64,000 bases of DNA from Salinibacterium hongtaonis (lineage in GTDB: Bacteria > Actinomycetota > Actinomycetes > Actinomycetales > Microbacteriaceae). The notes beneath the pieces are model-generated. The model ran no database searches and had not been told where the DNA came from. It saw only the letters and a list, made by a program, of their open reading frames with translations. This document shows positions 42,222-51,750 of this stretch, piece by piece (the stretch's first letter is position 1; each line of letters begins with the position of its first letter). Where the stretch lies: positions 2,542,001 to 2,606,000 of the forward strand of contig NZ_CP026951.1 in the NCBI RefSeq assembly GCF_003065485.1, in the 5' to 3' direction. The position numbers and the translations under genes were made by a program.

Positions 42222-43486
42222 CTACCGAAGCGGGTCGAACGCCCTCATCAGCGGATGCTCGCCCCGCCCCACAATGTGGTCAGCGAGTATGCGCCCCGTC
42301 AGCGGGCCCAGCGTCACGCCCCACATTCCGTGACCTCCGGCCACATGCACCCGCGGCGAGCGCGTGCTACCCACGAGCGGCAACCCATCCGGCGTGCAGG
42401 GTCGCGACCCCACCCACTCGTCCTCGCGCGTGCCCCAATCGACACCGTCGAAGAGCGGACCAGCGGCGTCGACCAGCGTGCGGATGCGACGCGGATCGGC
42501 GGGAGCATCCGCTGGCCGAAACTCCATCATTCCGCCCACCCTCAGCCGATCGCCCAACGGGGTGCACGCCACCCGCTGCGTCGGAAAATAGATCGGATGC
42601 GTCGGCACCACCTCGGGGCGAACGCTGAAGCTGTAGCCACGGCCGGCCTGCACGAGTTGCCTCACCCCGAACGGGCGGGCGAGCTTGCCGAGCCACGTGC
42701 CCGTGGCGATGACAACATGGTCGGCCGTGAAATCCGCGCCTGGGCGACCGTCTGCACCCTGCGTCTCGATGACGACCGAGTCGTCGGCGCGGATACCGGT
42801 GACCGCAGCATCCGACACGATCTCGCCCCCGCGCGCCTGCACAGCCTCGGCGAGCGACGCCACATAGAGCGGCGGGTTGATGTAGCGCTGGTCCGCGATG
42901 CGCATGCCGTGGGTCACCGAGCCGCTGATGGACGGTTCGATCTGCCTGAGCTCATCGCCCGAGATGCGCGCGAAATCAACTTGCCCGCCGCGCTTCTCGA
43001 TTTCGGCGAACTCGTGCTCGAGCACGCCCCGCTCTGCTTCGCTCGTGAAGCCTGCCAAAAAGGGGTCGGCGATCGTGGCCTTGGCCTCGACCCCGCCGTC
43101 GGCCAGACGCGCGGAACGAGTCGAGCCCCCACCGGTTGATCTCGGCGAAGACCGTCATGTTGGCCGCACATCGATGCCGGCAACGAATTCAGCGCGAACC
43201 CGGCCAGAAAAGTCAGCAGCTGCCGGTCGGCCGAGAGCGGAACATAGACGGGGGATGCGGGGTCGACGATCGCCCGCAGCCCATAGCGAAAAATGGCCGG
43301 GTCGGGCAGCGGAAGGGTCAGCGCTGGCGCAATCCAGCCCGCGTTGCCCCACGACGCCCCCGCCGCAACACCGGTCCGATCGAGCACCGTGACCCTGGCA
43401 CCGTGCTGCTGCAGAAACCAGGCGGTGCACAACCCCACCACCCCGGCCCCGATGATGACAACATGCTCGTCTGCCCCATTCGGCAT
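42222..43486 (-). pseudogene. D-amino-acid dehydrogenase (DadA-like) gene split over three reading frames
   Basis: The N-terminal part (from ATG 43486) reads VVIIGAGVVGLCTAWFLQQHGARV, the FAD Rossmann motif, and continues to GFALNS. The frame then moves to one encoding MTVFAEINRWGLDSF (about 43158-43113), and then to a third with LADGGVEAKATIADPFLAGF that runs to the end: GGMMEFRPAD, DEWVGSRPCTPDGLPLVG, HVAGGHGMWGVTLGPLTGRI. Each change needs one extra base (near 43170 and 43112). All parts of a normal DadA of about 420 residues are present, so either the gene is freshly inactivated or the assembly has indel errors. The enzyme would oxidise D-amino acids to keto acids. Confidence 0.82.
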
Positions 43487-43596
43487 TCCTGCTCCAATCC
43501 TCAAGGACGGTCGCGCAGATACTGCTCGGCCTCAGCGTAGCCTCGGGCAGACACGGCTGGCCATGCCCGCTTTAAATCTCTTGCGTAGCGGAGTTA

Positions 43597-43616
43597 TGTA
43601 TTGCTACATTGATACA
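43597..43616. promoter_or_regulatory. Inverted repeat upstream of the membrane protein/GntR pair, candidate GntR operator
   Basis: TGTAT-N10-ATACA within TGTATTGCTACATTGATACA, 35 bp before the membrane-protein start. YtrA-type GntR regulators commonly control their own operon through such palindromes overlapping the promoter. Confidence 0.45.
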
Positions 43617-43651
43617 GAACTCGCACAAACTGTGAGAGGCGAGAGGATGCC

Positions 43652-44569
43652 ATGGACTTCGACGAAATCCTGTGCTGGGCATGGCTCGCGGTGCTCTTTG
43701 TCACCATTGGAGTACTGTCCGCCACGACCGCCCGACCCAAGAGATGGGACCGGGCAGTCGTCGAGTTCGCCCACAGGTCCGGCCTTGACATCGACAGCGC
43801 GGCCGTCGCTCCCACAGTGCGGCGCCGCATCGGTTCTCTGACGGTCGCCCGTCTCATGGGTGCATTGATCGGGATATCGGTGACAGCCGCGCTCTGCCTC
43901 ATGTTTCCCTCCTGGCGAACAGGACAGATGGCGATTCTCCTGGGTACCCCCCTGATGTTTTTCGGACTCACGCTCGGCGCCGTGATCGTCACGCTGCGAG
44001 ACTCCCTATTTACCCAGTCGCCCGAGAGCCCCCGACTGGCTCGCTCCATGGTTCCGCAGCCAGCGGACTACATCGACACACGCCGACGACTGACGCCCAC
44101 GATTCTGCTGGGTGCGGCACTTCTCTTGGGGCTCGTCGGCACCGTGCTCGCCCTGGTCGGCGTACCCGCCGGGCGGGCCTACCTCACCAGCCCAGCAATC
44201 CCTTTGATCATCGCCGCCTGCTGCAGTTGGGTGATAAACCTGATCCTCACCCGACGGATACTCACTCGCCCGCAGCCCGCATCGACGACGCTCGAATTGC
44301 GTTGGGATGACGCCCTCCGAGCCGACACCCTTCTCAACCTGGCAGAGTTCGTCAGCATCGTCTGCTGGGTTTCGGTCATTGCCTCCGTCTACGGAATTCT
44401 TGGGGGCATCGAGCCAGCAGAATCGGCGAACCTGATTGTGATGCAGATGTTCACCTGGGGGATGGTCATCAGCTCGCTCGACAGTTCGCTCGGAAATGCC
44501 CGGAGGCACGTGCAGTGGCGCCTCTGGCCCGATGAGACAACACTGCCGCCGCAACAGGCGCTGGCATGA
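43652..44569 (+). CDS. Multi-pass membrane protein of unknown function, partner of a YtrA-type GntR regulator
   Basis: A 305-residue protein with about six membrane helices: one at the N-terminus (ILCWAWLAVLFVTIGVLSATT), two around residues 72-120, two around 150-195, and one or two around 235-275. The loops carry charged, non-repetitive sequence. I do not recognise a family. AGAGGCGAGAGG precedes the ATG. Its stop overlaps the start of a short GntR regulator (ATGA), so the two are one operon. YtrA-type regulators usually sit with membrane transporters or envelope-stress genes, which suggests a similar role. Confidence 0.75.
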   Translation: MDFDEILCWAWLAVLFVTIGVLSATTARPKRWDRAVVEFAHRSGLDIDSAAVAPTVRRRIGSLTVARLMGALIGISVTAALCLMFPSWRTGQMAILLGTPLMFFGLTLGAVIVTLRDSLFTQSPESPRLARSMVPQPADYIDTRRRLTPTILLGAALLLGLVGTVLALVGVPAGRAYLTSPAIPLIIAACCSWVINLILTRRILTRPQPASTTLELRWDDALRADTLLNLAEFVSIVCWVSVIASVYGILGGIEPAESANLIVMQMFTWGMVISSLDSSLGNARRHVQWRLWPDETTLPPQQALA

Positions 44570-44922
44570 TGCTCGTCATCGACCCGCGGTCTGCCGTGCC
44601 GCCATTCGAACAGGTGAGGGCGCAGCTCCTGACTCAGATCACCTCGGGCAAGCTCGCGGCAGGGGCAAAGCTGCCCACCGTGCGGCGGCTGGCCGAAGAC
44701 CTGGGAATCGCGCCCAACACCGTTGCCCGCAGCTACCGCGAACTCGAGGCTGCTGGGCTCATCGAGACGCGGGGCAGAGCGGGTTCCTTCGTTGCGGCTC
44801 GGGGTGACGCCGCTGAACGGCAAGTCCAGGAGGCGGCGCGACACTACGCCGACCTGGTGCGTCGACTCGGGGTGAGCGAAGACGCCGCCCTCGCCTGGGC
44901 AGAGGCGGCACTGCGCGCCTAG
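44566..44922 (+). CDS. YtrA-subfamily GntR transcriptional regulator
   Basis: A 118-residue regulator. The winged HTH spans residues 10-75 (VPPFEQVRAQLLTQITSGKLAAG, LPTVRRLAEDLGIAPNTVARSYRELEAAGLIETRGRAG, region named) and a short C-terminal helical tail (AARHYADLVRRLGVSEDAAL) serves for dimerisation. This short form without a large ligand domain is the YtrA type. It is coupled to the membrane-protein gene upstream, and the operator at 43597 is the probable binding site. Confidence 0.93.
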   Translation: MMLVIDPRSAVPPFEQVRAQLLTQITSGKLAAGAKLPTVRRLAEDLGIAPNTVARSYRELEAAGLIETRGRAGSFVAARGDAAERQVQEAARHYADLVRRLGVSEDAALAWAEAALRA

Positions 44923-44924
44923 AC

Positions 44925-44972
44925 CGTCACGTGCGCGGGGCGTCACGTACGCGGTCCGTTATGTACGCAGGG
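44925..44972. repeat. Three imperfect 16-bp tandem repeats
   Basis: CGTCACGTGCGCGGGG, CGTCACGTACGCGGTC and CGTTATGTACGCAGGG follow each other with exact 16-bp spacing in the gap between two convergent genes. Each contains a CACGTG/ACGTAC-like core. Confidence 0.6.
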
Positions 44973-44977
44973 CGGAA

Positions 44978-45613
44978 TCAGCCCGGGAACGAAATGTGCT
45001 GCAAAACCCACGCGTGCATCGCGACCGCCGCAGCCGCCGACGCATTGATCGACCGCGTCGAGCCGAACTGCGAAATCTCGACCACAGCATCCGCCGCCTC
45101 GATCGCCTCGGGCGACAGGCCCGGCCCCTCCTGGCCGAAGAGCAGAACGCAACGCTCGGGCAGGTCGAATGTCTCGATGATCACACTGCCGGGCACGTTG
45201 TCGATCGCAATAATCGGCATGTCATCGGCGCGCGCCCACTCGACGAACGCAGCAACATCCGCATGGTGCACGACGTGCTGGTAGCGGTCGGTGACCATCG
45301 CGCCGCGCTTGTTCCAGCGGCGGCGGCCGATGATGTGCACGGTGTCGGCGGCGAACGCGTTAGCGCTGCGCACGATCGACCCGATGTTCATGTCGTGCTG
45401 CCAGTTCTCGATGGCGACATGGAACGGATGCCGATGCTCATCGAGGTCGGCGACGATCGCCGCCATGCTCCAGTAGCGGTAGCGGTCGATCACGTTGCGC
45501 GTGTCGCCGTGCTTCAACAGCTCAGGGTCATAGCGCTCGTCGGTGGGCCACTCCCCCTGCCACGGCCCGACGCCGTTGGTCGAAAACTCGTGCGTGGGGT
45601 TAGCGGTATTCAC
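44978..45613 (-). CDS. SpoU/TrmH-family RNA methyltransferase
   Basis: A 211-residue SPOUT methyltransferase. The three signature motifs are clear: NWQHDMNIGSIVRSANAF (motif 1), CVLLFGQEGPGLSPEAI (motif 2) and ISQFGSTRSINASAAAAVAMHAW (motif 3, knot and SAM site). It 2'-O-methylates a ribose in tRNA or rRNA, as TrmH, RlmB and TrmL do; the target is not clear from the sequence. GTG 45613 follows a TACCGT box by six bases, consistent with a leaderless mRNA. Confidence 0.92.
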   Translation of the reverse strand: MNTANPTHEFSTNGVGPWQGEWPTDERYDPELLKHGDTRNVIDRYRYWSMAAIVADLDEHRHPFHVAIENWQHDMNIGSIVRSANAFAADTVHIIGRRRWNKRGAMVTDRYQHVVHHADVAAFVEWARADDMPIIAIDNVPGSVIIETFDLPERCVLLFGQEGPGLSPEAIEAADAVVEISQFGSTRSINASAAAAVAMHAWVLQHISFPG

Positions 45614-45619
45614 ACCTCG

Positions 45620-45625
45620 ACGGTA
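45620..45625 (-). promoter_or_regulatory. -10 box (TACCGT) for a leaderless TrmH-type transcript
   Basis: TACCGT, six bases (CGAGGT), then the GTG start. Confidence 0.4.
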
Positions 45626-45667
45626 CCGCCCCTGTGCCGCTTGCTCGCCCAGAGCGCGGCGCGGGCA

Positions 45668-46639
45668 TCACGGAATCAGCAGGATCTTGCCCGTGTGGGC
45701 CGACGACTCGAGGTGCGCATGAGCGGCGGCAGCCTCGTCGAACGAGAACCGGCTATCGATGACGGGGACGAGCTGCCCCGACTCGACCCAGGGCCAGGCT
45801 GTGGCGCGAATCTCGTCCATGATCGCGGTCTTCTGGTCGAGCGGCCGTGCGCGCAGGGTGGTGCCCCAGATACGTCCCCGCTTGCGCATGAGAAAGAACG
45901 GGTTGACGTCAGCGTTTTCGCCACTCTGATTCGCGATGACCATGATGCGACCATCCATCGCAAGCGCCTGGATGTTGCGCGCCATATACGACCCGCCCAT
46001 GATGTCGAGGATCACATCGGCGCCGCCCCACTCCTCCTTGACCCGTTCGACGAAATCCTCGGTGCGGTAGTTGATGAGCACATCGGCGCCCAACTCGGCG
46101 CACAGCGCCAGTTTCTCTGCCGAACCGGCCGTCACGGCAACCCTCGCGCCCGAGAGCTTCGCGAGTTGGATGGCCATGGTGCCGATTCCGCTGCCACCTC
46201 CGTGAACCAGCAGCGTTTCGCCGGGCTGCAACTGGGCGCTCATAAAGACGTTCGACCACACCGTCGCGATCGCCTCGGGCAGCGCCGCGGCATCCTGCAG
46301 GTCCAGCGAATCGGGAACGTGGAGCGCGAGCGCGGCTGGCGCAACGACCTCCTCTGAGTACCCGCCGCCCGCGAGGAGGGCACACACCCGATCACCAACG
46401 GCAAACCCGGTGACGTCCGGCGCGATCTCAGAGACGATGCCCGAAACCTCGAGGCCGGGCCAGTCAGGCGAGCCGGGAGGCGACGGATAGCTACCCTGGC
46501 GCTGCGCCACGTCAGCACGGTTGATCGCGGCGGCGGCCACTCTGATGCGAATGTGACCGGGCTGCATCTCGGGCTCATCGACCCCTGCCACCGCCAGGGT
46601 GCCGTCGCCTTCTGTCGACGAGATGACGATCGCGCGCAT
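45668..46639 (-). CDS. NAD(P)H-dependent quinone oxidoreductase, PIG3-like MDR protein
   Basis: A 323-residue zinc-free medium-chain dehydrogenase. It shows AAAAINRADVAQRQGSYP with the PIG3-type Gly-Tyr region, GLEVSGIVSEIAPDVTGFAVGDRVCALL, the NADPH-binding VHGGGSGIGTMAIQLAKLSGARV and the C-terminal SAHTGKILLIP. It reduces quinones or activated double bonds with NADPH. ATG 46639 is preceded by GAAAGGA. The open frame is much longer (to 48592), but that part is only antisense to argG. It is divergent from argG with 84 bp between starts. Confidence 0.92.
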   Translation of the reverse strand: MRAIVISSTEGDGTLAVAGVDEPEMQPGHIRIRVAAAAINRADVAQRQGSYPSPPGSPDWPGLEVSGIVSEIAPDVTGFAVGDRVCALLAGGGYSEEVVAPAALALHVPDSLDLQDAAALPEAIATVWSNVFMSAQLQPGETLLVHGGGSGIGTMAIQLAKLSGARVAVTAGSAEKLALCAELGADVLINYRTEDFVERVKEEWGGADVILDIMGGSYMARNIQALAMDGRIMVIANQSGENADVNPFFLMRKRGRIWGTTLRARPLDQKTAIMDEIRATAWPWVESGQLVPVIDSRFSFDEAAAAHAHLESSAHTGKILLIP

Positions 46640-46690
46640 CCGGTGTCCTTTCGGTCGCGAACTCATGGGCACGTCAATCGTGGCCCGTAA

Positions 46691-48142
<1,452 letters not shown>

Positions 48143-48171
48143 CCACCACAACACCACACCACAGCTCAGCG

Positions 48172-48206
48172 AGGTGCTGTGCCCGGGCTGCCCGGGCACA
48201 GCACCT
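48172..48206 (+). terminator. Strong stem-loop terminator after argG
   Basis: A perfect 16-bp stem (AGGTGCTGTGCCCGGG with its complement) and a 3-base CTG loop. It ends 24 bases before the next gene, with only a short T run after it. Confidence 0.88.
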
Positions 48207-48229
48207 TTCGCATTACGGCAGAAAGTCAC

Positions 48230-48892
48230 ATGAGCAAGAAGCCTGGCCCCCTCGCCCCTCGTCTCACGGCGCTGCGGCTCGCCCATATCACCGACGGCGG
48301 CCCCGAGGCACTCGAGAGTCACGACAACTACGAGGGCGAGCGCTTCGCCTCGGCCGACCTGAGCGAGCGCGATCTCGCGGGCATTACATTCAGCGAATGC
48401 GAGCTTGTCGACCTCACGGCGCACTCCACCGAACTTCGCGGAGCATCCATCCTCGACACCCGCATCGAGCGGCTCAACGCCCCCGTTCTGAGCGCCGCCC
48501 GCAGCCGGTTTCGTGACGTAGAGATCACCGCATCCCGCATCGGCTCCGCCGAACTCTTCGAATCCGACGTGCGCTCCGTGCACTTCAGCCACTGCAAGTT
48601 GGGGTTCGTCAACCTGCGAGGAGCCCGCCTCGAAGACGTGCTGTTCACCAACTGCACCATCGACGAATTGGATCTCGGCGGGGCATCCGTCAAGCGCGTC
48701 GCGTTCGTCGACACCCAGCTCACGGGCATCGACGTAACCCGAGCCACCCTCGCCGACGTGGACCTCCGCTCTCTCGAACTGCGCAGCATCACCGGCCTAG
48801 AGGGTCTGCGCGGCGCGACGATCAACTCGTACCAATTGGCGGAGCTCGCGTCGGTGCTCGCCGCCAACCTCGGCATCCTCGTCGAGGAGTAG
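48230..48892 (+). CDS. Pentapeptide-repeat protein
   Basis: A 220-residue protein with A(D/N)LxX-type repeats from about residue 35 to 195, for example FASADLSERDLAGITFSECEL, LRGASILDTRIERL, VNLRGARLEDVLFTNCTI and LDLGGASVKRVAF. It should fold as a right-handed quadrilateral beta helix. Such proteins include DNA-mimicking gyrase protectors, but most are of unknown role. ATG 48230 is used because the repeat protein begins right after it; the open frame to 48179 runs through the argG terminator. Confidence 0.9.
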   Translation: MSKKPGPLAPRLTALRLAHITDGGPEALESHDNYEGERFASADLSERDLAGITFSECELVDLTAHSTELRGASILDTRIERLNAPVLSAARSRFRDVEITASRIGSAELFESDVRSVHFSHCKLGFVNLRGARLEDVLFTNCTIDELDLGGASVKRVAFVDTQLTGIDVTRATLADVDLRSLELRSITGLEGLRGATINSYQLAELASVLAANLGILVEE

Positions 48893-48977
48893 AAACCCTA
48901 GCATGTCGAAATACCCTCGGTTTTTGCGCGGCTACGGCAGACTGAGGCAGATCGCCACGAGAACACGGGGAGTTGTC

Positions 48978-49220
48978 ATGCGCAAACGCGTCGTCGCAGC
49001 CATCGTTGTCGGGAGCGTGCTGGCCGTCGCCGTTGGCGGCACCTACTGGGCCGGGCGCAACCTCTTTCACGAACCGACCGCAGAGGGCGTCGACTCGGTG
49101 ATCGGCGCATCGCAGGAGAACTACATGCAGGAGTCGTACATCCTGCCGACCTGGCTCATCTATGCGCTGTGGGATAACGAGTTCCACCTGGTGCGCGACC
49201 TCGAGAAAGATCCGGTCTAG
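48978..49220 (+). CDS. Small membrane-anchored or secreted protein of unknown function
   Basis: An 80-residue protein. It starts MRKRVVAAIVVGSVLAVAVGGTYWAG, a signal peptide or anchor, followed by about 55 polar and aromatic residues (YMQESYILPTWLIYALWDNEFHLV). GGGGAG eight bases before ATG 48978 supports the start, rather than the in-frame ATG at 48903. It is directly followed by a TetR regulator. No family recognised. Confidence 0.65.
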   Translation: MRKRVVAAIVVGSVLAVAVGGTYWAGRNLFHEPTAEGVDSVIGASQENYMQESYILPTWLIYALWDNEFHLVRDLEKDPV

Positions 49221-49221
49221 T

Positions 49222-49890
49222 TTGGGCTCCACGACATCCGTTCCTCCGGTGCGGCGCAAGCGCCTGCCCAACACCCGCCAGCGCCTGCTCGACGCATCGA
49301 CGGCGCTGTTCGCGGCCCGAGGATTCCACGGCACGACGACTCGTGACATCGCGGCGGCCACCGGCATTACGGCGGGTGCCGTCTACGCCCATTACGCGTC
49401 GAAAGAGGAGATCCTCTTCACGATCATTCGCGATGGACACAGCGCCATTATCGAGCTGCTCTACGCCGCGATTTCCGAACGCGAGACTCCGCTCGCGCAG
49501 ACATATGCCGGGCTCAGAATGTTTGCGCTCGCCCAGGTCGAGCAGCTCGCCCGCGCCCGGGTGGTGCACTACGAACTCACCTCGCTGAGCCCCGAGCACC
49601 TCGAACTGGTGCGAGAGCAGCGACGCGAAATCTTCGCCATCATGGCCAGCACGATCGAGCGCGGCGTTGCCGAGGGGGTCTTCGTGGTCGACAACCTGCC
49701 GATGGCGGTGCTCGGCGTGCAGGGAGTGACCATCGATATCGCGCGGTGGTACCCCGTCGCGGACCCTGGAGTGCCCGCCTCCCCTGCGCAGATTGCGACC
49801 CAGGTCGCCCACATGGGACTGCGCATCCTCGGCGTCGGCGCTGACCAGCTCGCACAGCTCGACGCGCAGCGGGCCGCCAGACGCGGGTAG
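49222..49890 (+). CDS. TetR-family transcriptional regulator
   Basis: About 222 residues. The N-terminal HTH reads TRQRLLDASTALFAARGFHGTTTRDIAAATGITAGAVYAHYASKEE (region named), followed by a helical ligand domain (VVHYELTSLSPEHLELVREQRREIF) that resembles the TetR_C_33/KstR2-like group. The start is uncertain: TTG 49222 lies right after the stop of the small membrane-protein gene, while ATG 49162 would overlap it; the TTG is used here. The protein probably controls its own neighbourhood, but the target is not apparent. Confidence 0.88.
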   Translation: MGSTTSVPPVRRKRLPNTRQRLLDASTALFAARGFHGTTTRDIAAATGITAGAVYAHYASKEEILFTIIRDGHSAIIELLYAAISERETPLAQTYAGLRMFALAQVEQLARARVVHYELTSLSPEHLELVREQRREIFAIMASTIERGVAEGVFVVDNLPMAVLGVQGVTIDIARWYPVADPGVPASPAQIATQVAHMGLRILGVGADQLAQLDAQRAARRG

Positions 49891-49944
49891 TCCGCGCACC
49901 CCTCTCCATGAACTCCCTCTCCCCGGGCGCGAATGCGCGGGGCG

Positions 49945-49990
49945 GCGCGGCGGCGCGGGATGCGCGGCGGCGCGGGATGCGCGGCGGCGG
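49945..49990. repeat. GC-rich 17-bp tandem repeat, about 2.7 copies
   Basis: The unit GCGCGGCGGCGCGGGAT occurs twice in direct succession (49945-49961, 49962-49978) and begins a third time. It lies in the 150-bp gap before the HAD phosphatase gene. Confidence 0.7.
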
Positions 49991-50028
49991 CAGCCGGGAG
50001 CCCGGCACCTGCCCCCAGGCTTCGCCTC

Positions 50029-50034
50029 TAGGAT
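50029..50034 (+). promoter_or_regulatory. -10 box (TAGGAT) for a leaderless HAD phosphatase transcript
   Basis: TAGGAT, six bases (TGAGTC), then the ATG at 50041. Confidence 0.45.
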
Positions 50035-50040
50035 TGAGTC

Positions 50041-50820
50041 ATGGCAGACCGTAGTGAGATCGAATACTGGCTGACCGACATGGACGGGGTTCTCGTCCAC
50101 GAGAATCACCCGATCCCCGGGGCATCAGAACTGCTCGCGGAGTGGACCGAGAGCGGAACGCCGTTTCTCGTGCTCACCAACAACTCGATTTTCACGCAGC
50201 GTGACCTGGCAGCCCGGCTGCGGGCATCCGGACTCCTCGTTCCCGAGCAAGCGATCTACACGTCGGCGATGGCCACGGCCGACTTTCTCAAGCAGCAGCG
50301 CCCCGGCGGCAAGGCCTACGTGATTGGCGAGGCCGGCCTCACGACGGCTATGCACGAGGCCGGATTCATCATGACCGAGCGCGACCCCGACTTCGTCGTG
50401 CTCGGCGAAACTCGTACCTATTCGTTCGATGCCATCACCAAGGCGATTCGACTCATCGGCTCGGGGTCACGGTTCATCAGCACCAATCCGGATGCCACAG
50501 GCCCCAGCGCCGAGGGCCCGCTGCCCGCAACGGGTGCGGTCGCCGCGCTCATCACCAAAGCGACCGGCATGGAACCATATGTGGTCGGCAAGCCGAACCC
50601 GATGATGTTCCGCTCTGCGATGAACAGGATCGGCGCACACAGCGAGAAGACGGCAATGATCGGTGACCGCATGGACACCGATATCGTTGCTGGCATCGAG
50701 GCGGGGCTGCACACGATTCTGGTCATGTCTGGGATCAGCGACGAGGCCGAGATCGTGCGGTATCCGTTCCGCCCGGACGAGATTCTCACGAGCGTGGCCG
50801 ACCTGCTTCGGCAAAGCTGA
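50041..50820 (+). CDS. HAD-superfamily subclass IIA phosphatase (NagD-like)
   Basis: A 259-residue HAD phosphatase. Motif I is WLTDMDGVLVHE with nucleophile and acid Asp (residues 13 and 15), motif II FLVLTNNS, motif III Lys in VVGKPNPMMF, and motif IV MIGDRMDTDIVAGIEAG. The C2 cap lies between motifs II and III. It removes phosphate from small metabolites (nucleotides, sugar or glycerol phosphates). It is transcribed towards the septum-formation-domain gene and ends 12 bp from it. Confidence 0.93.
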   Translation: MADRSEIEYWLTDMDGVLVHENHPIPGASELLAEWTESGTPFLVLTNNSIFTQRDLAARLRASGLLVPEQAIYTSAMATADFLKQQRPGGKAYVIGEAGLTTAMHEAGFIMTERDPDFVVLGETRTYSFDAITKAIRLIGSGSRFISTNPDATGPSAEGPLPATGAVAALITKATGMEPYVVGKPNPMMFRSAMNRIGAHSEKTAMIGDRMDTDIVAGIEAGLHTILVMSGISDEAEIVRYPFRPDEILTSVADLLRQS

Positions 50821-50832
50821 GCGCTCTGCTCC

Positions 50833-51738
50833 CTACTGCTTCGCCAACAAAGACGCGTCGAGCTTGTCGCCCGATGAGCGTGTGACGAAGCAGGAGTACC
50901 CGCGGTCGCCATTGGCCCACTCCGTGGCGTCGCCCGCATAGGACAGCTGCCAAGTCAGGTCGCTCAGCTCAGCAGCCGCGTCAAAATCGAGCAGCGTTTC
51001 GGCATCGCACAGCGTCGGCGCCAAACCCTGCCAGCCCTCGGCGTCGAGGTAGACCGTAACCTCGGGGCCAACCTCTCCGCGGTGCAGCAGTTGGGCCGTG
51101 TGCGGCTCGCCACACTCGACAACCGTGAACTCCTCAGCCCACACCGAGTCGAATGGTTCGAGGCACTCGCCGCCATTGAGCTCTGACCACGCATAGAATC
51201 CGGGGCCGAGCGTTTGCGAGCCCTGCCCATCGGATGCCGCAGCATCCGGGCCGATTCCCCGCCCAATCGCCGAACCGACCGCAAAAAGAGCGACGAACAC
51301 GATAACGAGGGCGGCTCCGGCGGAGGCGCCGGTGATCGTCTGCCGCTGGGCGCGGGAGCGCTGAGCCCACCAGGCGGCGAGGCGTGCGCCTGCGGCGCGG
51401 ACCGCGGGGATTGCTGGCGCGGCAGTCGTGGCAGCCGAGGCAGCCGAGGCAGCCGAAGCCTCGAAGCGCGAGGCCGCAGCGGGCGCAGCAGCTGCAGGCG
51501 GAGCAGCAGGAGCAGGCGGAGCAGCAGGAGCAGCAGGAGCAGCAGCAGTCGGAGCAACCGCCGCATCCGTGCCCGCCGCATCCAGAGCATGAGACTCTGC
51601 GACGCCGGTCGGGTGGTCTGTTGGAGGCGCTACGAAGGGATTGCTGTCGTCGTATTCGCGAAAGTTGTCGCTGCCAAACAGCTCGGCGAGGCCGCCGTCA
51701 TCGACGACGGGTTCGTCTTCGGAGCTGTCGCGCCTCAT
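50833..51738 (-). CDS. Membrane protein with Ala/Pro-rich N-terminus and extracellular septum-formation domain
   Basis: A 301-residue protein. Residues 1-60 are acidic and cytoplasmic (PVVDDGGLAELFGSDNFREYDD). Residues about 60-110 are an almost pure Ala/Pro low-complexity stretch with slippage-prone repeats in the DNA. A single membrane helix follows (ITGASAGAALVIVFVALFAVG, about 135-160). The external part has WSELNGGECLEPFDSVWAEEFTVVECGEPHTAQLL, the septum-formation (PF13845-like) Cys-rich module of actinobacteria, with three visible Cys pairs. The function is unknown, though the domain name comes from septum-associated proteins. It is followed, on the upstream side, by pyrE. Confidence 0.78.
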   Translation of the reverse strand: MRRDSSEDEPVVDDGGLAELFGSDNFREYDDSNPFVAPPTDHPTGVAESHALDAAGTDAAVAPTAAAPAAPAAPPAPAAPPAAAAPAAASRFEASAASAASAATTAAPAIPAVRAAGARLAAWWAQRSRAQRQTITGASAGAALVIVFVALFAVGSAIGRGIGPDAAASDGQGSQTLGPGFYAWSELNGGECLEPFDSVWAEEFTVVECGEPHTAQLLHRGEVGPEVTVYLDAEGWQGLAPTLCDAETLLDFDAAAELSDLTWQLSYAGDATEWANGDRGYSCFVTRSSGDKLDASLLAKQ

Positions 51739-51750
51739 AGACGAGGAATG

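Noticed and set aside
51480-51560. Possible CRISPR-like or satellite repeat array in the septum-domain gene
   Set aside because: The repeats are short Ala/Pro codon runs inside a coding frame, without spacers.
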